In this document: piece after piece, positions 23,785 to 31,299 of the stretch
Position numbering within the stretch: position 1 is the first letter of the stretch
How the letters are laid out: every line of letters begins with the position of its first letter
Assembly: GCA_900315665.1 (NCBI GenBank)
Contig: OMZX01000010.1
Location: forward strand, 1 to 35,415
From: an uncultured Eubacteriales bacterium
GTDB taxonomy: Bacteria; Bacillota; Clostridia; Lachnospirales; Lachnospiraceae
DNA: 35,415 nt
Reading direction: 5' to 3'
The notes under the pieces: model-generated
Told to the model about the DNA's origin: nothing
The model's database searches: none
What the model saw: the letters and a program-made list of their open reading frames with translations, nothing else
Program-made: the position numbers and the translations under genes

Positions 23785-25440
23785 TTATATCTCACTAAAC
23801 ATTTGTACTTTCCTCTTGAAATATTTGTCGAAGTGATCCAGGTATTCTGGGATGCTTTTGCCGTTGTCGATGCGTTCTACGCGGCGGGTGTCGTAGGTGG
23901 CGCCTGGGAAGACGATTTTTGAGGAGGTGCCGGCGCCGCAGCCTATGACGGTATGTCGTTCTTCCATCATGAGGATATTGTAGAGGCACTCTTTTCCGGG
24001 GAGGCTGTAGCCTGTATTTTCGAGGTTTCCGGCCATGTTTTTCTGGCGGTAGAGGTAGTAGGGGTTCTGTCCCAGGAGCTCTGCCGTGTATTCAGAGGCG
24101 AGCATCATGCGGGTGATTTCCGGGTAGTGGAAATCCTGTTGCGAGGCGCTGGTGTAGGCATTGGCCTCTGTTTCCTTTAGGATTTCCTGCTCGTCACCGG
24201 CGCGGTAGATGCCTGCCCAGTAGTCGCGTTCGAGGGTGAGGCGGGCGGCGCGTTTGATGGCAAGGCTGTGTACGGTCAAGGAATCAGGCTTTAGGCGGGC
24301 AATCTCGCAGAGGGTGTGGGTGACCTCCGGGAGCTTCTCACCCGGGAGCCCGAGGATGATATCCATATTGATGTTGTCAAAGCCTACGCTTCTTGCCAGA
24401 TAATAGGTCTCGATGACAGATTCGACACTATGTTTTCTGCCGATTAGATCGAGGGTCTTCTGGTTAAAGCTTTGCGGATTCACGGAAATGCGGGTCACGC
24501 CTGCTGCCTTTAGGATTTCCAGCTTCTCTCTCGTGATGGAATCCGGACGTCCTGCCTCGACGGTGAATTCGACTACATTCTTGAAATCAACTTCCTCATG
24601 CAGGATGTCCATCAGGGTTTTAAGCCACTGTTCATTCAGTGCGGTTGGTGTCCCGCCGCCGATATAAATCGTCTGCAGTGGCTTTCCGAGTCTTCCGCAC
24701 ATTTCCTGTATGGAAAGTCTGATTTCCTCGCGAAGATGTGCCATATAGTCCGGCAGCCGCTTCTCCCAAAGGTCGATCGTATTCGACAGGAAGGAACAGT
24801 ACAGGCATCTCGTCGGGCAGAATGGAATGCCTATATAGAGGCTCCAGCCGTCTTTATAGGAGCTCCCGGTCCTCTTCCGGATCGTATCGAGTACCTTCTC
24901 TTCGCGGCGAGCGATATCGAGAATAAGGTCAAGCTTCTCTCCCTCGAGCCGGTATTCTTCCTTCAATGCGCAACGGATCTCGTCCTCCTCTGTATCTGCT
25001 TCAAGATACGGCGTTACCAGTGATACCGGCCGGATGCCGGTAAGATCGCCCCACGGCAGTTTCTTCCCGGTTTCCAGGGATAGTTTGTCATAAAGTGCAC
25101 CCTTGATGACAGATTTATCGGTTTTTCTTTGACCGGTAAGAGGAAGTGTCTCTCCCTTCACCTCGATGGTTCGTGTAATGCTTCCATCAGGCGCACCCTC
25201 TGGCGTGAGAAATCCGGTCATTTTTGCGGAATTCTTCGTCGACTTCTTATTCACGGCTGTAGCAGTGCCACTCTCCCGTGCCGCCTTGAGGGCGTTCTTC
25301 TCCTCCTGCGATGCATTTGAAAGCCACACCTTCCCGTTCGCGCGGATCTCGAAATCCTCTCCCGGATAGAACTCTCCCACAAGCTCCCGGATATCCTGTT
25401 CGAAGCCTGCCGCAGCTTCATCCAAAATCAATCTGATCAT
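23785..25440 (-). CDS. hemZ: HemZ-type coproporphyrinogen dehydrogenase (radical SAM)
   Basis: Oxygen-independent coproporphyrinogen III oxidase-like radical SAM protein of 551 residues. The 4Fe-4S cluster motif is CPTRCLYC (Cys208, 212, 215), followed by TIYIGGGTPTALN and the FTVEAGRPDSIT and RISVNPQSFN segments of the SAM barrel. A 200-residue N-terminal region, characteristic of the HemZ subgroup, precedes the barrel. Members of this group in fermentative Clostridia often lack proven haem function, so the physiological role is uncertain. A GAAGGA site precedes the ATG at 25440. Confidence 0.85.
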   Translation of the reverse strand: MIRLILDEAAAGFEQDIRELVGEFYPGEDFEIRANGKVWLSNASQEEKNALKAARESGTATAVNKKSTKNSAKMTGFLTPEGAPDGSITRTIEVKGETLPLTGQRKTDKSVIKGALYDKLSLETGKKLPWGDLTGIRPVSLVTPYLEADTEEDEIRCALKEEYRLEGEKLDLILDIARREEKVLDTIRKRTGSSYKDGWSLYIGIPFCPTRCLYCSFLSNTIDLWEKRLPDYMAHLREEIRLSIQEMCGRLGKPLQTIYIGGGTPTALNEQWLKTLMDILHEEVDFKNVVEFTVEAGRPDSITREKLEILKAAGVTRISVNPQSFNQKTLDLIGRKHSVESVIETYYLARSVGFDNINMDIILGLPGEKLPEVTHTLCEIARLKPDSLTVHSLAIKRAARLTLERDYWAGIYRAGDEQEILKETEANAYTSASQQDFHYPEITRMMLASEYTAELLGQNPYYLYRQKNMAGNLENTGYSLPGKECLYNILMMEERHTVIGCGAGTSSKIVFPGATYDTRRVERIDNGKSIPEYLDHFDKYFKRKVQMFSEI

Positions 25441-25472
25441 ACTCTATTCCTTCAACATTTCACCAAACTGCC

Positions 25473-25531
25473 GTCCGGAGAGATTCCGGCTGCGCACAGC
25501 ACTGCCGTGCGCAGCCGGAACCTCTCCGGAC
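25473..25531. repeat. inverted repeat IR-E
   Basis: Two 25-nt GC-rich arms match at 24 positions around a 9-nt loop. A T6 tract follows on the plus strand, whereas both neighbouring genes run on the minus strand. On the minus strand there is no U-run, so it is not a classical terminator for the upstream hydrolase gene. Confidence 0.8.
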
Positions 25532-25561
25532 TACTTTTTTGCTGCAATTATCAGTTTAAAT

Positions 25562-26254
25562 TCATTTCATATTACCGATGAACGCGGCGGGATTGTACTT
25601 CTGCTCGTTGCCGATCGAGGTCTGGCCTTCGTGCCCCGGGAAAACTGTGGTCTCGGATGGCAATACGAGGAGTTTCTCCGCGATACTGTCGACGATTTCA
25701 CGCTCCGAACCGGTCGGGAAATCCGTCCGCCCGAAGGATTCACAGAACATCGTATCGCCGCTGAAAAGCACCGGATATAACTTCGGTTCCGATTCGCCCT
25801 CCGCCTGATACGACATGCCATCCTGGATGAAAAAACAGACCGATCCATGCGTGTGCCCCGGCGTCCCGATCACCCGTATATCCCGCGAAAGAAAATGGAG
25901 CACATCTCCATCCTGAAACGTCTCATACTCTCCCGGCTCAAGCGTCACAGACGTCCCGAAATTCTGACTCAAATTCTTCTCCGGATCTCCGAGCACATCT
26001 GCCTCTAAAGCATCAGCATAAATCTTCACCGAGAAGTGCGCCGAAACCTCCTTTGCCGCCATCATATGATCAAAATGCCCGTGCGTAAGAAGAATCGCCA
26101 CCGGCTTCACCTTTAACTCTTCTTCCACTATTTTGATAATTTTCTTCGCATTCGCGGCAGGATCGACGATCACACACTCCATTGTATCCGTGTCATACGC
26201 GAAATATACATTCGTCTGAATTACCCCAGTGGTATATTTTGATACCTTTAGCAT
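25562..26254 (-). CDS. metallo-beta-lactamase-fold hydrolase (glyoxalase II-like)
   Basis: Cytoplasmic binuclear zinc hydrolase of 230 residues. The metal motif THGHFDH (57-63) is intact, followed by GTPGHTHGSVCF, the bridging Asp in LFSGDTMF, and VFPGHEGQT. Such proteins often hydrolyse glyoxylase-type thioesters, but the substrate is not known. The start is ATG 26254 with GAGG 7 nt upstream. A longer frame to 26320 runs into the inverted repeat IR-F and is rejected. It lies between rel and hemZ, separated from each by a long inverted repeat. Confidence 0.9.
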   Translation of the reverse strand: MLKVSKYTTGVIQTNVYFAYDTDTMECVIVDPAANAKKIIKIVEEELKVKPVAILLTHGHFDHMMAAKEVSAHFSVKIYADALEADVLGDPEKNLSQNFGTSVTLEPGEYETFQDGDVLHFLSRDIRVIGTPGHTHGSVCFFIQDGMSYQAEGESEPKLYPVLFSGDTMFCESFGRTDFPTGSEREIVDSIAEKLLVLPSETTVFPGHEGQTSIGNEQKYNPAAFIGNMK

Positions 26255-26288
26255 AGAAAAACCTCGCACTACTGCAGCCATAAAGTAA

Positions 26289-26519
26289 AGCCTGCTGTGC
26301 CTGGTCCCATGGGGACCCATGCATAAGCAGGTAATGCGCAGGGCCGGTGCTTAGCGATCCAGGACACGCTTTACCGTCCTGGGAGCTTAGCATCCGTTGC
26401 TCCGAGCACTTTAGCGGTGAGTGTGTGCCAGTGGCACACGTGCTACGAACCGACCGGAGCGACAGCGGAGAAGCGGGCCTGCGTTGCATGGGTCCCCATG
26501 GGACCAGGCACAGCAGGCT
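26289..26519. repeat. 231-bp branched inverted-repeat element IR-F
   Basis: The ends are perfect 35-nt inverted repeats (26289-26323 and 26485-26519), extended inward by GCAGG/CCTGC. The core contains at least three further hairpins: CCAGGAC/GTCCTGG (26359-26382), GGAGC/GCTCC (26382-26403) and GTGTGCC/GGCACAC (26423-26439). There is no credible coding sequence. It lies 13 nt after the rel stop and 34 nt before the hydrolase start. It could be a MITE- or REPtron-like element, or a structured RNA. Confidence 0.85.
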
Positions 26520-26532
26520 GTCGGATAGCCGG

Positions 26533-28722
26533 TTACCCCTGGCTACGCTCAATATCGATCACGCCGTCAATCTTCCGAAGCTTCGCCACAATCTTTGCAA
26601 GCTCACTCTTGTTATGAATATTGAAGGAGACAGCAATCGTCGCCTTTCCGTTCTTTCCGACACGCGACTGCACACTCTGAATATCGATATTCGCATCCGT
26701 CAGCGTCTTCGACACATCCACGAGAAGTCCCACACGATTCGTCGTGAAAATATCAAGCTCCGTAAAGAAGGTCTCGCCCTCGCTGTCCTTCTGCCATTCT
26801 GCCTCGATGAGACGGTCCTTCTCCTCCTCCGGGAGGTCCATGATGTTAATGCAGTCGGTCCGGTGAATCGTGATGCCACGGCCACGCGTGACGAAGCCGA
26901 CGATCTCATCACCCGGTACCGGTGAACAGCACTTCGCATAGCGGACAGCAAGATCATGGATGCCCTTCACGACGATACCGGACTTTGACTTCCGGATCAC
27001 CTCGGGCTTCTTCTGAAGATCCTCGATGTTCTTGAGGACGTCCTCGTCGGAAACATTAGCCTGAAGGTCCTTGTTATGCATCTCGATCAGCTTCGCGATG
27101 ACCTGCGACTCCTTGATACCGCCACGACCGACAGATGCGACAATCGAATCCCAGTCCTGATAGCTGTAGCGCCGGATCACAGCCTCGACATACTCCGGCT
27201 TCGTGAGCTCGCCCATGCTGTAGCCTTTAGACTTCGCATAGTTTGCAAGCATTTCCTTGCCGCGCTCGAGATTCTCATCCTTCTGCGCGTGCTTAAACCA
27301 CTGGGTGATCTTGTTCTTCGCCTGGGTTGACTTACAGAGCTTCAGCCAGTCACGGCTCGGACCATGGGAGTTCTGGGACGTGATAATGTCTACACGATCG
27401 CCATTCTGCAGCTGATAGCTGACCGGCACGAGCTTGCCATTGACCTTCGCTCCGACCATCTTGTTACCGACTGCTGAGTGAATCGCATATGCAAAGTCGA
27501 TCGTACAGGAGCCGGCCGGCAGATTCTTCACATCACCGCTCGGCGTAAAGCAGTAAACATTCTCATTAAAGAGATTAAGGTCGGACTTAACGAGATTCAG
27601 GAATTCCTTCGAATCATTCTCATCCTTCTGCCACTCGAGGATCTCGTGCAGCCAGTTCATCTTCTCGATTTCAGCCTCGGACGCCTTCTCCTGCGAGCCG
27701 CCCTGCTCCTTATATTTCCAGTGGGCCGCAATACCGTATTCAGCAATCCGGTGCATCTCAAAGGTACGAATCTGAATTTCAAACGGAATACCGTCCTTGC
27801 CCATGACCGTCGTATGAAGCGACTGATACATGTTCGGCTTCGGCATCGCGATATAATCCTTGAAGCGGCCTGGAATCGGCGTATACATCTTATGGATGAC
27901 ACCGAGCGCCGCATAGCAGTCCTTCACAGAATTTACGATGATACGGATGGCAAAAAGATCATAGATCTGATCAATCGTCTTGTTCTGATTGACCATCTTA
28001 CGGTAAATGGAAAAGAAATGCTTCGCACGGCCATTGATCTCACCCTCGATGCCGGACTCCTCCATCCCCTTCTTTACCTCATCGATAATGGCCTGAATCC
28101 GGGCCTCCCGCTCTTCACGGCGAAGGGAAACCTTCTTCGCAATATCATAGTAGACATCCGGTTCAAGGTACTTTAAGGAGAGATCATCCATCTCGACCTT
28201 GATCTTACTAATACCGAGACGCTCTGCAAGAGGAGAATAAATCTCAAGCGACTCTCTTGCCTTTTCCTTCTGCTTTTCCGGTGTCTGATATTCGAGTGTA
28301 CGGAGGTTATGCAGGCGATCGGCAAGCTTAATGATGATGACCCGGATATCCTTCGCCATCGAGACGAACATCTTCCGGAGATTCTCCGCCTGCATCTCGA
28401 CCTTGTCGGAATTCAGATTCAGCTGTGTCAGCTTGGTGACGCCATCGACAAGAAGCGCAACAAGAAGTCCCGCTGCAATCGTCTCCTTATCCATCTCGAG
28501 ATCCGCCAGGATGATGGCGACACAAAGCGGATGGATGATGTACGGCTCACCCGATTTTCTCTTCTGATTCTTATGCTGCTCCGCCGCTACCCTATAAGCC
28601 TTCTCGATCATCGAAAGGTCATCCGATGGATGATAACGCTTGATCGTTTCAATCAGATCCTTATATAGTGCCTCAGGAGGCGTATTGTCCGCCGGTCTCT
28701 CGAGCGTAACTTCCTGTGCCAT
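26533..28722 (-). CDS. relA: RelA/SpoT (p)ppGpp synthetase with deleted hydrolase motif
   Basis: Stringent-response alarmone enzyme of 729 residues. It has an HD-type hydrolase region (about 40-180), the synthetase domain (YDLFAIRIIV, GRFKDYIAMPKPN, YQSLHTT, EIQIRT), a TGS domain (YCFTPSGDVKNLPAG), a conserved-cysteine region (YAKCCSPVPGD) and a C-terminal ACT domain. Oddly, TIAAGLL (81-87) runs straight into VALLVDGVTKL; relatives have about 21 residues here carrying HDxxED. The other metal ligands His64 and Asp135 and the nearby Asn139 remain. The frame is uninterrupted. Synthesis should be intact, and hydrolysis is predicted lost. GAGG precedes the ATG; a strong promoter lies at 28827-28855. 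Confidence 0.93.
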   Translation of the reverse strand: MAQEVTLERPADNTPPEALYKDLIETIKRYHPSDDLSMIEKAYRVAAEQHKNQKRKSGEPYIIHPLCVAIILADLEMDKETIAAGLLVALLVDGVTKLTQLNLNSDKVEMQAENLRKMFVSMAKDIRVIIIKLADRLHNLRTLEYQTPEKQKEKARESLEIYSPLAERLGISKIKVEMDDLSLKYLEPDVYYDIAKKVSLRREEREARIQAIIDEVKKGMEESGIEGEINGRAKHFFSIYRKMVNQNKTIDQIYDLFAIRIIVNSVKDCYAALGVIHKMYTPIPGRFKDYIAMPKPNMYQSLHTTVMGKDGIPFEIQIRTFEMHRIAEYGIAAHWKYKEQGGSQEKASEAEIEKMNWLHEILEWQKDENDSKEFLNLVKSDLNLFNENVYCFTPSGDVKNLPAGSCTIDFAYAIHSAVGNKMVGAKVNGKLVPVSYQLQNGDRVDIITSQNSHGPSRDWLKLCKSTQAKNKITQWFKHAQKDENLERGKEMLANYAKSKGYSMGELTKPEYVEAVIRRYSYQDWDSIVASVGRGGIKESQVIAKLIEMHNKDLQANVSDEDVLKNIEDLQKKPEVIRKSKSGIVVKGIHDLAVRYAKCCSPVPGDEIVGFVTRGRGITIHRTDCINIMDLPEEEKDRLIEAEWQKDSEGETFFTELDIFTTNRVGLLVDVSKTLTDANIDIQSVQSRVGKNGKATIAVSFNIHNKSELAKIVAKLRKIDGVIDIERSQG

Positions 28723-28765
28723 AGTATTACCTCAACTTGTCCTAGTCCTACCGCTCTGTGCCGCT

Positions 28766-28788
28766 CATGTAGGCATTGGCATCCTCCT
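28766..28788 (-). other. strong Shine-Dalgarno with three-codon ORF in rel leader
   Basis: In the rel 5' leader, GGAGG (28784-28788) is 6 nt from ATG-CCT-ACA-TGA (28777-28766). An ATG overlapping that stop (ATGA) opens a second six-codon ORF. The position resembles a minimal leader ORF, though it may be fortuitous. Confidence 0.3.
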
Positions 28789-28826
28789 CACAGCACAAAG
28801 AAAAGACAGAATAATAAACAAATCAT

Positions 28827-28855
28827 ATATTACTATCTGCGTGTTTTCATGTCAA
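28827..28855 (-). promoter_or_regulatory. rel promoter
   Basis: Minus-strand TTGACA (28850-28855), 17-nt spacer and TAATAT (28827-28832). The leader to the rel start codon is about 100 nt. Confidence 0.7.
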
Positions 28856-28993
28856 AAGTGTTGTAAAGAGGGTAATTCTAAAGAATTTGTGAAATTTTTC
28901 AGTCATTCATAATTTCTACACATTTAATTTGTATAATTTCACCTGTAAATAGAGGATTTTCGTCTAATTGACGACTGGAGGATTATTTTAGTA

Positions 28994-29449
28994 ATGAATA
29001 TTTTATTTTTCCTGACACCGAAATGTGATGTAGTTTATCTTGAAACAGAAGATACATTGCGGCAGGCCATGGAGAAAATGGAGCACCATCGCTATTCGAC
29101 GATGCCGGTGCTTTCAAAGGATGGCTGCTATTACGGCACAATCACGGAGGGTGACATCCTGTTTGAAATAAAAAATCATCTCGATATGGACCTTCGGAAG
29201 ACAGAGTCAATCTACGTGAAGGATATCGAGATGAAAAATCATTATGCGCCGGTGAAGGTCAATGCTTCCATGGAGGACCTCATGCAGAGGGCTTCAGAGC
29301 AGAATTTCGTTCCGGTGGTGGACGATGATGATCATTTTATCGGGATGATCCGGCGGCGGGAGCTCATCAGCTATCTCGCCGAGACCGCGTCGCGGTGCCC
29401 GAACTGTGACGTGGATGACAAATCGATACGCGCACTGGTATACGCTTAA
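28994..29449 (+). CDS. tandem CBS-domain protein
   Basis: Small cytoplasmic protein of 151 residues made almost only of two CBS domains (about 8-65 and 70-130). The signs are ETEDTLRQAMEKMEHHRYSTMPVL, YYGTITEGDIL, then VNASMEDLMQRASEQNFVPVV and FIGMIRRRELISYL. CBS pairs bind adenine nucleotides and act as sensors, but no effector domain is attached. The C terminus has CPNC. GGAGG lies 12 nt before the ATG, a rather long spacing. A perfect TATAAT is at 28932-28937 without a clear -35. It is divergent from rel, and its stop overlaps the greA stop. Confidence 0.88.
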   Translation: MNILFFLTPKCDVVYLETEDTLRQAMEKMEHHRYSTMPVLSKDGCYYGTITEGDILFEIKNHLDMDLRKTESIYVKDIEMKNHYAPVKVNASMEDLMQRASEQNFVPVVDDDDHFIGMIRRRELISYLAETASRCPNCDVDDKSIRALVYA

Positions 29450-29949
29450 TACGCCTTGATATGGTCGTCCTCGGACTCGCCAGTGTTTTCGATTTTGCGG
29501 ATGACGACGTAGTAGCTTGCGCCGTTGTCCATCTTGACCTCGCAGCGGTCGCCGACCTTGTGGCCCATGACGGCACGGCCTAATGGAGATTCGTTTGAAA
29601 TGAGGCCTTCAAGGCTATGGCCGCGGATGGATGTCACAAAACGATAGGTTTCTTCTTCGTCGTCATCCTCGAAGTAAAGGGTTACCGTGTTGTTTAGCCC
29701 TACTTCGTCGTCGGCTGATTCGTCACTGATCACCTTGCCGAAACGGAGCACTCTTTCCAGGTACGCAATACGGCTGTTGTTTTCACGATTTGCCTTTTTC
29801 GCAGCGTAATATTCAAAGTTCTCGGAGCGGTCACCCTGGGCAGCGGCCTCGGCGATTTCCTTTGTAATCTGTGGACGAAGCACGAGCTTCCGGTGGTCGA
29901 TCTCCTCCTGAATTTTCTTTACATCTGATTCTGTTAATTCCTGTCCCAT
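29446..29949 (-). CDS. greA: transcription elongation factor GreA
   Basis: RNA-polymerase secondary-channel factor of 167 residues that stimulates transcript cleavage in backtracked complexes. The N-terminal coiled coil carries the acidic tip in AAAQGDRSENFEYYAAK. The C-terminal FKBP-like domain follows (about 85-160) with ISNESPLGRAVMGHKVGD. A highly acidic loop FEDDDEEETY replaces the shorter strand link usual in GreA. It is downstream of nudix and apt on the same strand, with a hairpin between apt and greA, and converges with the CBS gene with a 4-nt stop overlap. Confidence 0.92.
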   Translation of the reverse strand: MGQELTESDVKKIQEEIDHRKLVLRPQITKEIAEAAAQGDRSENFEYYAAKKANRENNSRIAYLERVLRFGKVISDESADDEVGLNNTVTLYFEDDDEEETYRFVTSIRGHSLEGLISNESPLGRAVMGHKVGDRCEVKMDNGASYYVVIRKIENTGESEDDHIKAY

Positions 29950-29978
29950 ATTTTATCTCTCTTTAAGTAAATTAATAA

Positions 29979-30005
29979 GCTGCCGCTTTCGCGGCAGCCT
30001 TTTTT
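29979..30005. terminator. hairpin between apt and greA
   Basis: GCTGCCGC and GCGGCAGC close a 4-nt loop (29979-29998). On the plus strand TTTTTT follows. On the minus strand, in the direction of the genes, the following sequence is TTATTAATTTACTT, so termination of the apt transcript is possible but perhaps leaky, allowing greA expression. Confidence 0.6.
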
Positions 30006-30025
30006 CTGTATTGCAAAAAGCTCAC

Positions 30026-30556
30026 TTACGCTCCCGGATATTTGATGAGCGAAACGACATCGTAGTCTTTGAGCTGATCGCGGCCGTTTAAGCCACAGAG
30101 CTCCATGACGACGGCGATCTTTACGACATCGCCCTTCAGCTCCTTGACGAGGCGGCAGGCTGCTTCGAGAGTACCGCCGGTTGCGATAAGGTCATCGACG
30201 ATAACAACCTTTTCGCCAGGCTTGATGGCATCGGTGTGCATCTCGATCTCAGCAGTACCGTATTCGAGGGCATATTCTGCAGAAACAGTCGCACGTGGAA
30301 GCTTGCCCTTCTTACGAACCGGCACGAAGCCCTTGTGCAGCTTATAGGCAAGCGCGGTGCCGAAAATGAAGCCGCGGGATTCGAGGCCGAGCACCTTATC
30401 AAACTCGACGCCTTCGAGCGCAGCTGCCATCTCATCGATTGAACGCTCGAGTCCATCTAGATCCTGAATCAGGGATGTGATATCCCGGAACATGATTCCC
30501 TTTTTCGGGAAATCAGGAATCGTAACGACATAATCTTCCAGCTTTTCTTTCTTCAT
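30026..30556 (-). CDS. apt: adenine phosphoribosyltransferase
   Basis: Purine-salvage enzyme making AMP from adenine and PRPP in the cytosol. The 176-residue product has normal length. The PRPP-binding motif VVIVDDLIATGGT (117-129), the N-terminal FPKKGIMFRDITSL and the flexible-loop region RKKGKLPRATVSAEYALEYG are visible. The start is ATG 30556 behind GAGGAG; the longer frame overlaps the Nudix gene. It lies 13 nt after the Nudix gene and is probably co-transcribed with it. In many Firmicutes apt neighbours rel, as it nearly does here. Confidence 0.96.
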   Translation of the reverse strand: MKKEKLEDYVVTIPDFPKKGIMFRDITSLIQDLDGLERSIDEMAAALEGVEFDKVLGLESRGFIFGTALAYKLHKGFVPVRKKGKLPRATVSAEYALEYGTAEIEMHTDAIKPGEKVVIVDDLIATGGTLEAACRLVKELKGDVVKIAVVMELCGLNGRDQLKDYDVVSLIKYPGA

Positions 30557-30569
30557 GACTGCTCCTCTT

Positions 30570-31124
30570 TTATTTATGATATTTCGCCGCATAGGTCTGA
30601 ATCGCCGCGACGGTTTTACCATCTGTCATCTTACCTTCGTAGATCAGCTGCTGCAGATCTTCGAGCTTCCAGGCTTCGACACCGAGCTCCTCATCCTCAT
30701 CCCAGTGCATCTGACCCTTTTCAAGGTCCTTCGCTAGATAGATACCGATCTTTTCATCCAGAAATGCAACGGTCGTGTTCACATATAAAAGAAATTCCAG
30801 ATGTTCACACTTGAAGCCTGTTTCCTCCTCAAGCTCACGCATCGCACAGATCTCAAAGGCTTCATCCTCAGAATCTCTCTTCCCGGCAGGAATCTCCAGC
30901 GTATAACGATCCAGTGCATGCCGGAACTGCCGCACCATAAGGATCCTGCCATCCTTCAAAACCGGAAGCACTGCTGCTGCACCCATGTGATGGATAAAAT
31001 CCCAATGTGTCTTGTGTCCGCCGACATCCACATAGTCATCATAAACCGTCAGCACGACACCCTGATACGCAAGCTTCCGCTCGATCAGCTTCACCGGCTT
31101 CTCCGCATTTTCAGCATTCAGCAT
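30570..31124 (-). CDS. Nudix hydrolase, ADP-ribose pyrophosphatase type
   Basis: Predicted to hydrolyse ADP-ribose or related nucleoside diphosphate sugars. The 184-residue product has the ADPRase-like layout: HWDFIHHMGAAAVLPVL, LMVRQFRHALDRYTLEIPAG, then the Nudix box to about residue 104 (RELEEETGF core intact). The gap from the box Gly to the first Glu has six residues rather than five, a small deviation. The start is ATG 31124, 6 nt after GGAGG; the GTG at 31130 would be inside that spacing. It is the first gene of the nudix-apt unit. Confidence 0.9.
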   Translation of the reverse strand: MLNAENAEKPVKLIERKLAYQGVVLTVYDDYVDVGGHKTHWDFIHHMGAAAVLPVLKDGRILMVRQFRHALDRYTLEIPAGKRDSEDEAFEICAMRELEEETGFKCEHLEFLLYVNTTVAFLDEKIGIYLAKDLEKGQMHWDEDEELGVEAWKLEDLQQLIYEGKMTDGKTVAAIQTYAAKYHK

Positions 31125-31164
31125 ACTCACCCTCCAGCACGTGCGATTTCCTCACACGTATTGA

Positions 31165-31173
31165 AGTATAGCA
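31165..31173 (-). promoter_or_regulatory. extended -10 promoter of nudix-apt unit
   Basis: Minus-strand TGC-TATACT is an extended -10 element about 35-40 nt upstream of the Nudix start codon. No good -35 is present, which is usual for extended -10 promoters. Confidence 0.5.
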
Positions 31174-31253
31174 CAGATTCCGCCGATAAACATACTACAT
31201 TTATATATCTTCCGCCCAGAGGAGCGCTGTCGCAGAAACATCGTCACAGACGT

Positions 31254-31283
31254 AAAAAGGCTGCCGCAGTTCCTGCGACAGCC
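31254..31283 (-). terminator. terminator of the CNNM/HlyC-type gene
   Basis: On the minus strand, GGCTG and CGCAG stems separated by one mismatch fold over a 3-nt loop and are followed by TTTTT. It starts about 17 nt after the stop codon. Confidence 0.82.
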
Positions 31284-31299
31284 CGTCCTTTAACTATCT

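Noticed and set aside
26255-26320. N-terminal extension of the metallo-hydrolase (start at 26320)
   Set aside because: It runs into the inverted repeat IR-F, and a good GAGG site supports the ATG at 26254.
26289-26519. CRISPR array or direct-repeat array in the repeat-rich region
   Set aside because: The structure is inverted rather than direct repeats, with no regular spacing and no cas genes.
26347-26925. plus-strand ORF spanning IR-F and the 3' end of rel
   Set aside because: It is antisense to rel and a structured repeat, with no ribosome site and no recognisable protein.
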